From the NCBI RefSeq assembly GCF_000003815.2, contig NC_049992.1:13985874-14049873 (forward strand): a stretch of DNA of 64,000 nt, written 5' to 3'. Made by a program: the position numbers and the translations under genes. Shown here piece after piece: positions 37,196 through 49,800 of the stretch. Each line of letters opens with the position of its first letter. The first letter of the stretch is position 1. The notes under the pieces are model-generated. The model worked only from the letters and a program-made list of their open reading frames with translations. It searched no databases and had not been told where the DNA came from. Source of the stretch: Branchiostoma floridae (lineage: Eukaryota; Chordata; Leptocardii; Amphioxiformes; Branchiostomatidae).

Positions 37196-38429
37196 TTATG
37201 TGTATTTACGAATCAGACTCTTCTAACGTATAGCTACGTTAGTTATGTGAGAAACAGTGTATGGAGGTATGGCAATTATTGCGCTGGTCTGACTTAAACA
37301 TGAGAAAAATAAAAGATACCAATCATTCAAATGGATGCCTCATTTCCTTATTTGCATAATTGATGATAAAATAGTATGGTACCAAAAGGATTAATGAACT
37401 TCACTTGCCACAAAAGCCTTCTTTGCATTTCAAACTTTGGACTACTTATGTTATTTAGTATAGAATATGGAAATGTAACCCAATTGCAAAATCGTTAAAA
37501 AAACTTGACTTGTTCAAAACTTCTGAACACAGTAGCCTCGAAACCAAACTTCTCCCCCCGGCTCCAACAAAGGGAACAAAGACTGTACCATTGTACGTAT
37601 AGGGGGGGGGGGGGGCAGCTTTGTCTTTGTATTAATTAAAGATGGCGGCGAGTATGCGGCGAGTATGATGAATCCCTTGGATGAACGAACGGAATGAACT
37701 GTATTCTCTAACTTTTCAGCTTTGCGAGATCATATTTTACGCCATGATTTGCCATGTGACTTCTCAACGTCTCAGTTTCGTCGCGTACTAATTACAACAG
37801 CATGAATCTTCCACGGTGAGTGATCCTGTATGAGTGTAACGTTTAGATATAACATTTACCGTAAGTTACTCGAGTTCCGGATCTTTTTGTAGACAACGGG
37901 TGATATTGAAGCGTGACATAAAATTAAAGTCTGAGGCTTTAGCCTATTGACAGGATCGACCTGTCAACAGTGGGAAAAATTCCGAAAATAGTTTCATCAG
38001 GTTGGTAGAAAGGAGAAATTCTGTGTACACAACCAGTGGGTCAACCGTCTTGACTTGCAATTCACTGTATCTATGCATGCTACTTCATATATGATGAACT
38101 ACCCACTAGTCTTAACGTTACATCAAAGGATGAGCCTGATGTGCCTGACAAAAGTTTGGTCACAAAACCTATCTGAGGGGAGACGTTAAAAACTCGTCTT
38201 GTTTGATGTCTTGTGACCAATTGGTCCCTTATTAAGTTATTTATGTTACAAATATTTTCATGATGAAAAAAATATCTTATTCTACAAGAGGACATAACAT
38301 TACATGAGTAAGGGTCTAACTCTGCATTGGGTTAGCGAGATTTACAAACATGATTTTTTTGTAATTCAACTCAAGTGAAATTCTGTAAAATTGTAAATTC
38401 ATTCATAACTACTTCACAAATGGGCTTGA
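37196..38429. other. Non-coding stretch, nothing firm
   Basis: It has an AAGATGGCGGCGAG motif at about 37,640, a G-run at about 37,600, and a short ATG followed by a GTGAGT donor near 37,801 (MNLP...). None of these connects to a recognisable plus-strand gene. Confidence 0.4.
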
Positions 38430-39150
38430 TTACTTTAATACCCGATCTCAATCATGAGTTTTTAACAAATGAGCTTAATACTGTAAAGACACCCCATAGG
38501 TATCCGAGAGAATGCCATCACGAGAGGCTCTGGGCTGTCTCCTAACTGTGTGAAACAAATTTCCAGCCAAATATTTCAATTTTTCAACTTCTTTTAATGT
38601 TTCTACCACTAGAGCACCCATTTTGTGAATCTCAATTATCAGTTCTTAACAGATGAGATTAATTACTCTAAAGAGACCCCATGGGTATCAGAGAGACTGT
38701 CACAAGAGGCTAAGGAAAAAAACAATAACAAATTTTCCATCAACTTTTTTATACTTTATATCACAAGAGCACCCATTCTCTGACTCTCAACCATCAGTTC
38801 TTACCAAAGGAGCTTAATTACTCAAAAGAGACCCCATAACGGCATAACTTTCAGAGAGACTACCGACACCATAGGCCAAAACTTCATGTGTATAAGCTTT
38901 CTCATGTGTATAAGTGGGAAAAACAAATTTTCAATCAATTTTTTCAAATGTTTTCTATCACTAGAGCACCCATTCTGTGCTTCTCAATCATTGTCTTTTT
39001 TAAACAAATGGGCCTAATTAGTCAAAAGAGACCCCTTTTCAGAGAGACTGTCATGAGAAGCCATAGGCTTTCTCCTAACTGAGAAAAACTATTTTTTAAA
39101 ATCAATTTAAAAAAAATGTTTTTGATAACTAAAACACCCATACTGTGACT
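38430..39150. repeat. Degenerate tandem repeat, about 155-200 bp period, 4-5 copies
   Basis: Blocks containing AGAGCACCCATTCTGTGA, CTCAATCATCAGTTCTTA and AAAGAGACCCCAT recur near 38,440, 38,611, 38,765, 38,964 and 39,133 with considerable divergence. This is an old local duplication series and not the CRE satellite. Confidence 0.7.
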
Positions 39151-39154
39151 CATA

Positions 39155-39393
39155 TGCAAAATGACACACTCTGGATACGTGTCCCAAGTGGGCAAAAGTA
39201 TCTTTATTGATTTTACCAGATAAAATTCCATACAAGATACAAGATACTAGACATTAATGATACTTCAAGGTTCATATGTCACATCTGTGAATGTATATTG
39301 AGCATTTTCGTATTCGAGCAGCAGACGATTTGTGGTCGTGAATGACAGTGGTCGTCAGGTCATTGGCAAAATGACACATTCTGGATACGTGTT
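39155..39393. repeat. Short direct duplication
   Basis: GCAAAATGACACACTCTGGA and its near copy, each followed by TACGTGT, occur at about 39,155 and 39,365, about 210 bp apart. Its origin is not known. Confidence 0.6.
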
Positions 39394-40134
39394 TGCCCTA
39401 TCTAATATCGAGTCCAATCCGGACACATACAAAACGCAGAGTGTCTTAGTGGCATTTCAATAGAACCCTCTAATGTAAATCCGACTTCCAGAGATCAAGT
39501 TTGAAGCTTTGTCTCTCTTTATCTTTATCTTATTAGCTTTTATTGTTTGCTTTTCAAATGTTCATGGTGGCAATTTGTATCTATCATTAGAGTAACATGG
39601 TGCTAAGGTATGATACAATGTACAAACATTGCAGACTGATTTCAGCAATGGCTAACAACAGTAATAGAGTGTGCTAGTACCCCATCCTTTTCCCCCTATT
39701 TCATCTGATACTAAATCATTCAATACAAGTAGTACCATGTTCACAAAGCGTTTCATTTGCTTTTCTTTATTGCAAAACATGTTATATTCCAACGCCAAAT
39801 GTATTGATTTCGTACGTTACTTCCATTTTTTATTTGTTGAAATGAACAAGTCAATAAAGTTCAAGTAAATAAAGTTTGTCACACCCGATCTTGACACAGT
39901 ATTGTGCACAGCCATTTTTTAAAAGAAAAGCAGGACATTCTAGTGAAAAATTAAATGGTCTGTGATCATTTTGTGATCAGAGATCTATGGAGATATAAAC
40001 AGAGAAATCTGAATGAAAAGGGTGGACCTGATCCAAGCAATCTAGCCATGATGATGATGATATGCTTATATTCATACTCTAGTAATATCATCAACAGCCA
40101 ATGTGTCATTTGTATGGACATGGCAGAAAATGGA

Positions 40135-40140
40135 TTTATT
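40135..40140 (-). terminator. Candidate polyadenylation signal for the transposase-USP gene
   Basis: AATAAA on the minus strand, about 560 bases beyond the stop at 40,698. I saw no better candidate closer to the stop. Confidence 0.3.
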
Positions 40141-40697
40141 GAGTGCTCAACAATCAGTAACTTAAACTCATTGATTTGCCACCTCAATGGTAAACCTTTT
40201 CATGACAATACCTTTTAATGATACCTGATAATTTTGAGCCATTATGATGCAGAGACACTTTAAGGCAACCTAAGCAATATTAGCCTAAGTCAAGGTTGTA
40301 AATCTGTAATTATCAAAGTCTATTTCTGGGGGGCACTTTTCTACACAATAATTTAATTAAATGAAGCAACTCTATTTCATTCCATACTAACAGCCAAGTA
40401 GCCAATATTCGATGTCACAGTGGCACGAGGATGCTATGGATTTTGATTTTAATTTGTTGTTATAATATTTTGGGAATCATAGCGTGGGTCATCCATGTGC
40501 CATTTTAACAGCTCAAGGTATGAAATAATGATGTGATTGTAGGAATAAAGTATAAGTAAATATCACTTACATACAGCCTCATCCCAAATATTTCTACTTT
40601 TAACACTCTAATATTGCTTAGGTTGCCTTTAAGATTCCAAGGAGTCCAAGGAGTTAAACTTCTACTTCTACAACAAACAAAAACAAACAAACAAAGT

Positions 40698-40829
40698 CTA
40701 TAAGTCCTCCCGGAAACCAGCTTTCCATACAAGGTGCCTGGCTTCCTTCAGGGTGGCTACACCTTTCCTCTTTTGGTAGATGGCAGCCATTGCCTCTGGG
40801 AGGAGCACCATGACTTTATACTCACTCTT
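40698..40829 (-). CDS. Transposase-USP gene exon 20 (terminal)
   Basis: It follows TACTACAG and encodes KSEYKVMVLLPEAMAAIYQK through EARHLVWKAGFREDL and TAG. The EYKVxVLLPEAxxxIxxxxxGxxxxEA pattern looks like a conserved C-terminal module, which I cannot name. Confidence 0.8.
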   Translation of the reverse strand, partial: KSEYKVMVLLPEAMAAIYQKRKGVATLKEARHLVWKAGFREDL

Positions 40830-43800
40830 CTGTAGTAACAAATAAAGTACTTGTTAAATACAATGCTAGATATACATGCATGTTACATTGATACTTGTAT
40901 GAGTTGTATGACTTAAACTTTGTGTTGAAATACAACAAAAACACTACTGACGGTGGACTTAGAACAGTACATTCACAATGACTAAAGATTTTGTCTTGAT
41001 GATTAAAGTCTTCCTTACAAGTGACACAACAGGTTTCAAATCATAATCAAAGACAAGTAAGAAGTAGTCACGAAGGATTGAAGAAGCAGTCACAAGGTAT
41101 CAGTAACAAATGTACATGTAATTATGTTGTTGTCCAGCTTTCCAAATCAATCATTGGATTATAACAGCCTCATAGGTCTTAAACTGAATATCAGAGCCTA
41201 TCATGGCACCTTGTACACATGTAGGTACTTTTAGTGTTATCAAGGTGTATTTACAAAGAAGTCTTACCTGCGAGTCTGATAAGTTCTTGATAGGAATTTC
41301 CTTGTCTTTGATGAGACACTGCTGAATGACAGTGACCTGGTCTTCATCAAATGCCCCTGTGTGATGCATGTACTTGAGATTCCCTACAGTGAAGGATCAG
41401 GGTGTTAGTGTAATCTTCTATATGGTATGGCTAATGTACAAACAACTGAATTAAGAATGCCTTCTTTTAAGCTTTGTGCATCAGTGTGATAGCATGCAGG
41501 TAAGGATTGCAGGCATCAGTTCTATTTGCAAAATTTGCATACAATATCATTTTTAGTATTGCATACAATGACTTACGTCTGGTGGACAGGCCGGCCTCAT
41601 CTCGCCCGTAAAAGACACAGTGTCTTTCATTTTCTGGAAACTAACATAAGAAATGATTTCAGTACTGTAGTAGCCAATTATCTTAATCGCTTTTATTTAA
41701 TGAAAAAGGTAACTACTTTTACACAGGCTAAGCACTGTCAGTAAATACACTGTTTGACCTGAAGTAGACTTTTACCTGTCCTCCTGCCAGTTTCTCCAGG
41801 TACGGTTTCACTGCTGTGAAGTACCTTTTTAGCTCCAGCTCGGTGCATGGCCCAAACCTTGAAACACAAATAGACAGGGGGAGTAAGTTTTTGTCAAAGA
41901 TAAACAGAGGAAATTTAAGACTTGAATCATCTTGAAGGGTCCCTTTTTAGCCAATCAAATTGCATCTAGTGCATCCATCTCTTGAGTAATCAAAGTAAAT
42001 ATGTTTCCTTGCAAATGCTTTCCTATAGTTTATTTACATGATGACAATTGTTAAGCACAGCATGAAATAATAGTATTCTAAAGGTGTAAACAGGAAAACA
42101 ATGTCATGCTGGGTAAGATTGTAAGTTAATAAAGATAACAAAAATGAACCGAAATCAACTGTTAGTAATACTGATAGTATCCATTATGTAAAAGGCTCAG
42201 CCGAGTTTTCTTACAATAGATCAGGCGTAAAACTTTTCCTAGCTTCGATTCTACGCTGTAGCTCTGTAGTCTCAGCTGTAGTGGTGGCATCTGCAGTGGG
42301 CACATCTGTAGTGGTGGCATCTGCAGTGGTCAAATCTGTAGTGGTGGCATCTGCAGTGGGCACATCTGTAGTGGTGGCATCTGCAGTGGGCACATCTGTA
42401 GTGGTGGCATCTGCAGTGGTCAAATCTGTAGTGGTGGCATCTGCAGTGGGCACATCTGTAGTGGTGGCATCTGCAGTGGGCACGTCTGTAGAGGTGGCAT
42501 CTGCAGTGGGCACGTCTGTAGAGGTGGCATCTGCAGTGGGCACGTCTGTAGAGGTGGCATCTGCAGTGGGCACGTCTGTAGAGGTGGCATCTGCAGTGGG
42601 CACGTCTGTAGAGGTGGCATCTGCAGTGGGCACATCTGTAGAGGTGGCATCTGCAGTGGGCACGTCTGTAGAGGTGGCATCTGCAGTGGGCACATCTGTA
42701 GAGGTAGCATCTGCAGTGGGCACGTCTGTAGTGGTGGCATCTGCAGTGGGCACATCTGTAGAGGTAGCATCTGCAGTGGGCACGTCTGTAGTGGTGGCAT
42801 CTGCAGTGGGCACGTCTGTAGAGGTGGCATCTGCAGTGGGCACGTCTGTAGAGGTGGCATCTGCAGTGGGCACATCTGTAGTGGTGGCATCTACAGTCAC
42901 TGTCACAGTGGTAACAGCAGTTCAAAAATTTAGAGTAACATCAAAATAAATCAACCTGTACTCGTCATGATTTTCCTAATGGAAGGACAATATAGTGACT
43001 ATATACAGTCAACTTACTTACTTACTTACTTATAATTAGTTGGAGCTCCTGCTCTAACCAATCCAGAGATCTTCCTCCAATGCACTTGGTCCTCCATGGC
43101 CCTTTGTAGCTCTTTGGTATCATGCAGACTTTTGTCACTACGTAGATTGTCTAATTAGGTAACCCTGGGTCTTCCCCTACCTCTTTTTCCTTTAGTAGTA
43201 GGCTCCCAAAGTAGGTGTGCAGGGATTTCAGGGTGTCTAACACAATGCCCAGCCAGTTTCAATCTGCACTGTTGTATTTTCAACCCTGTATTATTTTAGC
43301 GGCCACCTTTGCATGGCGATCACCTGGCCATTTCGGTCACTTCCTGTCATTCCCTTGGATTTTTCCCATTGAACTCAGCATTTAAAAACAGTCTATAGTG
43401 GCCACCTGTCCAATGCAGCCACACGATAAGAAAAAAAATTCTGGTCCCAAAGATACAGAAACACTGCCTATTGTGACCAAACAGCAGCTGTATGTCACCC
43501 TACGCCGAATGTTAAATCGTATTTTGCTAGGATTTGGCATTCTCGACAGGATCATTTGGCGATAGTGGAAGGTGCGCATGTCTTGAACTTTAGAGTGCAA
43601 GTCTTTGTCGGCTTGTTTACCAACATCGTGCATGGCAATATTGATAATTTTTGGTAGATTTAAATTTGGTTAGGTCAGTTGAATTATGAGGCGATCGAGA
43701 CAATGATAAACTCAGCACAAAATGTTTCACATATCAACTTTTGATCATATTTCTGATGTTTCTGCATCAATTTGAATATATTATATATCAATTGAAAGCT

Positions 43801-46800
43801 TGTATGATTCCCTTTCTATGGTATCAAACACATTATGATTGTTAACTCATGAAATGAGCCCGGGCCTGCTTACATGAGTGGGACACAAAAAAAGGGGGAA
43901 AAAAGGGAATCACACAAGCTTTCAATTGATATATGATACATTGAAATTGATGCAGAAACATAAGAAATATGATCAACCAAAGTTGATTTGCGAAACTTTT
44001 TGTGTCGAGTATAGTTAGTTAGAAAGATTAGTGGGTATACTTAAAATGAAATCATGTGTAACTTATTGCTTGTGGTCAATTCATCAGCATTTTCTCTATG
44101 GTGGCCACCTGCATGTCTATATAGTGACCACATTTCTCCAGTCCCTTGGGTGGCAGCTATAGACAGGTTTGACTGTATATATATATCGTATATTTGTGGT
44201 ATAAAAGAATATGATTTTTTTTTTCAGTCCCACTTTGTTTCTCCATAGTGACTGTTGATTAAAAGTAACTTACTCTTGGTGACAATCCTTGGCTGCAGTT
44301 GGATGTAGTACTTAACCATTCCATCTGGCATGGTAGCTCTGGTCACCTTCTGTCTTGGTAGCAGCTTTTCCAGGCCAGTTGATTGTATGATCTTTCTCTT
44401 TCTGGACTGTATTCCTTGAGACTTGTTGATCTGGCCCTTGTGTGATGTATTTGGTACCAGGTGGGTAACAGAAACTCCACCTTCCTAAACAAAGGTATTT
44501 ATCATTAAAACAATTATCAGTTAGTAGTTGGCCTCAGTTTGAAAAAAAATGTTAAAAGTGCTTTTGACAAAAGGTGTTTAAAGTTTGTGTACCTGAAACC
44601 TGGATTGAGTGCTGCAATTGTCTTCTGTCAGTTTGGGTGCAGGCCTAGGATGGCTGTGATGTGTCTGATGCTGAAGAGTGCCTACTGTAATGAAAAAAAG
44701 CAACATCTTCTTTGAGACTGGTTTATTGATTGAAAACTACTGGCAGCCAAAATGCTGAATTGTGAGATTCACAGTTACAAAGTCACAACCTACAGGTGAA
44801 ATACATCAATCAACTTATGTACATTCAATCAACTTATGTACATAGTCGCCAATTTACAACATAATAGAATACAATAATCATTACACATTGGCGCTAAATA
44901 AAAGTTATTTAGTGCTGTTCAAGAGCTTGACAATGTAGGTATTAAATGGGCAAATTTACCGCAAACTTAAAACAACCGCGAACAGTCCTTTTTCTGCTTC
45001 CGCGAAATTAAATCCCTGCGAAATCAAATGCTTTTAATTGTTCAAGAATAGTGACTGGCCTTTTTTGGTCGTTCTAGGTCATTTGTGTTGTATGATAATT
45101 CACACAACCAGTAGTTACCATTACTTTATCTAAATTAAGATTTAGAAATTGAATCATAATTTAACTTTCCAAAATTCCCATTGCAGGAGTAATAGTAAGA
45201 TCTCAAAGCAACTAAGCTAACATAGATGCAATTTGAACAGGTTCTAGGAGTCCTTGTATAAAGATAAGCCAAACAAAGGAAGGAGTCTGGCTAAAGCTAA
45301 TATAAACTTGTTAGCATATGTGGGGAACATCTGGTATTGTTTCATTTCTGATTGTGAAATTGTGCATGCTGTTGTAACCTAGTGGTTATTGAGGTTGCCT
45401 ATAACTTGGCCAGATTGTGACATAATTTAACATGTAACAATATTTTTTATTACATATCACTTACCACATTTCTTGTAGAAGAAAACATAAGAGTGATCAG
45501 CAGCTGCCATTTCATTCATGATGTTGCATTGATGGACTTTCTCATCATTACAAAGGAACCATTGTTCATTCCGAAGAGTGTAGGCAGTGTAGTGGCCAGA
45601 GTTGAAATCTCCAAAGTGGCACTGTCGATGGGAAACAGGAAAGCAATGACACAGTGTTACTTTGACCAACATGAATGATAACAATATGAGATTTAGATTT
45701 ATGTGACCGACAACAGATAGTTTTTGGACTCCTGAAGCTAATTGAATATACATGTACTAGATGCCATGAAATACTTTTCATCTAAAACTTTTGAAGACGT
45801 ACATTTTTACTGGATTAAGACTCATCATAGGAAAGAAGCAAGATCTTTTCATTGTCATGACTTGATGTGACAAGTATGTGATGTTTCACCAGTATAGCCA
45901 CTAGTCTGTAGCGTTGCCTCTGAATCTCCAATTCTTCTTCTATCTGCACTCGTCGCCCGTCAATCTGTCGTCTGCCTATGGGTCTCGTGTTGGTAATGGC
46001 ATATCTTAACAAGACAACAGGTAGGAGAAGTCCGTGTGAAGTTATTTCTCGACATATGTCGCCCTCATGGCTCTCCACCATGCTGAAAAGACATAATTGT
46101 ATACTTTCTATTAGACAAGTGTCCTGTCTTTTGCCTGACATCAAACAGTGTATTGATATATGTCTAGTCTCTAGACCACATTCATCATGAAAGAATTTAT
46201 ACGGATGCACCCGCATGTGCTTATATCTGACCATGTTCTTATTTCAAACGGCTAGCCTTTTGCCTCCAGGATTCACCCGAGCAATCTGTTTCTGAATCAG
46301 ATTCGAATTACTTGTTTCACATGTAATGTATACTGCTAGTGGCACTCAAGGTCCGAGGTCAAAGTCAGATCAAAGTCATTTTTTGCTGTATCCCCCATAT
46401 GGCTATCAGTGCAACATTTTTTTCAGTGGCCCTGTGAGATGTGGCCACAGCGATGACAGGATTTTATGATCATGATAGTGACCGCTACTGTATATTCCAA
46501 TTCCCCGCCCTATGCCGTGATCTTTGACCCACTGGTACCCAGATGTAAAATGGATTAACGCTTTTGGTGACAATTCGCAAAAGTCAATGCGGGAAAAAAA
46601 ATTGTTTCAAAACCACCTAGTGTGGTGGAACAGAAACATCCATATTGAAACCGTTTGGTGCGTGAATGGTGACAAATTTCATCTGTTTTGGCCTCCCAAT
46701 GAGGATGCATCTTGAAAGTTGAATGGGGCCTTAGAGGATGATACTTTCATTGAAAGCTCTCACGCTCTTTCTGCTTTTAACCTACTAATGTATGCGGCTT

Positions 46801-49800
46801 TAAAGAGTGATGAAGAATCATGAAGTAAAACAGCTTGTCAATTGTGAAAGTGGCTGCATTTCATTATTGACTCAAGTACAAAAAGTTATCAGATGATGGC
46901 ATGATTATATTGAAATTTACTTAGTAAACATCTAAATTAAAAGAGACATCCATGTATTGCTAAATTGCTGAAAATTGTTATGATATATTTGTGTACTCTG
47001 TCATATATATTTCTGCAGACTCCTCAAAAAGGTTTTGAAAAGGATAGTTGTAACATTGAAGAAAGGAGTCAATGCTAATTAGTAATTTAGAACAATAGAT
47101 ATTTGAAGTTGAAAGCTGTTGATTGTTTTTCTCTGAAGATGTTCATTTTGCCAGATGACAGAACAGTTGAAAAGACAAGCATGACTTAAAATTACTCACT
47201 GACAGTCATACGCTCACTATTCCAGGGTTTACCGCATCAGGTATGGGTTAATATAGATAATGCTTACACATTGATTTGGAGCCTTGATGGCACTGGGTAG
47301 GTTGAGGAAATGAAGACATTTCCTTGGACCATATGATATGACCTTCAAGTTGCTATTTTTAATAATAGTGTCAACATGATACTATACTATTGATTTAAAA
47401 GTTTGAAAGCTAGCAATACATACCAGTCCAGGTCCATCCAGTCACAATGTCCTGACACCATGTGTAAATGCAAGAGCTCACTTATAGCCAACTCATTGTC
47501 CTCACTGATGTTTGTTGGCACATGAATGTATGGCTTCTTCTCCTCTTTTTTGCTGACAATGGTGCAGTCATGGCATGTTGTCTCTACAGAAAATTCAGCT
47601 GTCCAAGGCCTGTATTAAATACATGTGCATATTGATAATTCATCCATTGATTATCTTCTAAATAGATGTCTTAAGGTTTTAGGATTGTCTAAATTGGCAT
47701 TTTGACCTTCTATTGTTTTCTCATTAATGAGTTAAGAAAGGATGGAGCCAATTAACAAATTTTGATAGATGGGCATAAAAGAATTTGGATGACCTCATCA
47801 GGTTTCATTGCCCCTAATATTATTTTTTTCTATGAGAAAATACATGGCTTTGGTACATGACGCGCAGCATAGAAGCTATGTTTTTCATGTTAATAATGGT
47901 GAAAGCTACAAACTCATGCTTGCGCCAATTGATATCTGTTAATGATCTGTAGTTTAATGATATAGAAAATAGTTGTTTTCATACAGCACATATCAGTAAA
48001 ACAACAATACAGATACATGCCCAATGGATAAAATTCTGTCGAGAAAAAAAGGTGGCAATTCTCTAGCTGCTCTTAGGCCACACCAATTTGATGTGTTGTT
48101 TGATAAATTATGCTTAATAGGAAAAACATGATGAAAACAAAGCCTGAAGGTAATATCAATGCTTTGGTGTGTGCTCAGTTTTATGATTTGATTACAGTCA
48201 TATCAAAATTTTTCTTCCTGCTTTGATGATGTCGTGTGATATACATTCACCTTAATGTGTCCGAGAAAATCATCATCATCATCATCGGGCGACTTACACA
48301 AGGCGGGGTTATACTGCCGCTTTCCTTTGTCTGAGAACAAATAAATTGGTGTGGCCTCAAGCATCATTTGCCAACCTGACATGCATATAGTGAAAGTTCA
48401 ACAATTACCCTGCAGCTGGCATCTTATTCATCAAAAGCTCAAAGAACTCAGCTGCGTCCTGCTGAGTTGGACAGCGTAGCTGGCTAAACTGGCTTCTGAC
48501 TTGAGCAATCAGCTCTGTCGTATCTACCACTTCAGACCGAACAAGCTGACTATGGGATCTGATGAAATTTCCCAGCCACTGTAAGAAGCTGTCATTTGGG
48601 AAGTTCTGGGCACACATGTACTCCCCAATCCCACTTGCGATAAGGCACTGGATGGTTGCATTCACATAGCACCGCACCTTCGTCGGATTTGAAAAACCCT
48701 AAGCAGAGATAGAAGGCATAATTATGTAGCTAGCAATCACATCTTGCTAAAAGGCCTATGCAATGATGATGCACTGTTTAGGTGCTGTTAATGTTGGCAT
48801 TGACCTTTTTGGTTGGAATCATGATTAATGAAGATTATGGCAAATACAGCTTTATTTTACATGATAATGAACATGTAGTCCTACACTGCATACTGTTGTG
48901 GCATCTCATTCTGCCCATCACTTCTAAGAATTACAATGAAAAAGCTGAATAGAACTTCATGAACCTTTGGTTGGAGGGAAGCAGTATGTTCCGCTTGGCG
49001 TTTGCAATTTCTGCTTGTTGAAGTCGGTGATTTCTGTGAAACCATGAACAAGAAGATTAACTTATCTAACAACTATAACTCTAATGTACTTCGATCTATT
49101 GCTAAGATAGATCAAGTGATATATAGCTACTAAGCTTTTCCATGAGTACTTTTCTGTGCTTAGTATTTAGCTACTGCAGCAATTCAGGAATACTTTTGCT
49201 TAGCAGGTTGCATACCACAAAAACAAAATTTAGCAAAAAGAAATTAAAACAAATTAAAACCTTTCCCATCAGTGGAGTCTTCCCTTTGAGTCCTTCCACT
49301 TGCCCAAGTCTTTGGTGGTGCACACTTTGTAATGACTCCTGCAATATGCATGTGCATTGTTACCAATCATTTGTTTTTGATGACTTGCAATGGCACTTAA
49401 AGTAATCCATCGTGCAGTTAAGTTTGCCCAGGTCACAAATAACTTATTTTTGCACTACGTAATGCAAAGTCAATTCAAAGAGATACAGGTAAAGGATGGA
49501 AAGAACCATATGATAAGATGGAATGAACCATATTGAATTAGATACATGTAGGTGCCATATGCCAATAACAATATGAAACTTTAGGACAGAAAAGTATGTA
49601 GGACAATAACCGTTGTGATGATTCCTTTACATGCATTTATATTTGGTAATGGCAATGGTATTCTAGACTGGAATATATTGAATTAGGTTCAAGCAAAAAA
49701 AAATGTATACCTTGGGATCAGTGTCCAGCTCTGTCCAGGACATGGAATCCTTTCTTGCTGTGGAAAGCATGAAAAAAGATACATAAAATAAGTTATCATG

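Noticed and set aside
37640-37820. AAGATGGCGGCGAG start and ATGAATCTTCCACG|GTGAGT as first exon of a plus-strand gene
   Set aside because: The first frame stops after eight codons, and no later plus-strand exons were found before the convergent gene.
42272-42949. Long open frames in other frames and on the plus strand across the 30-bp array
   Set aside because: A repeat whose unit is a multiple of three without stops stays open in several frames; only the minus frame joins exons 15 and 17 in phase.
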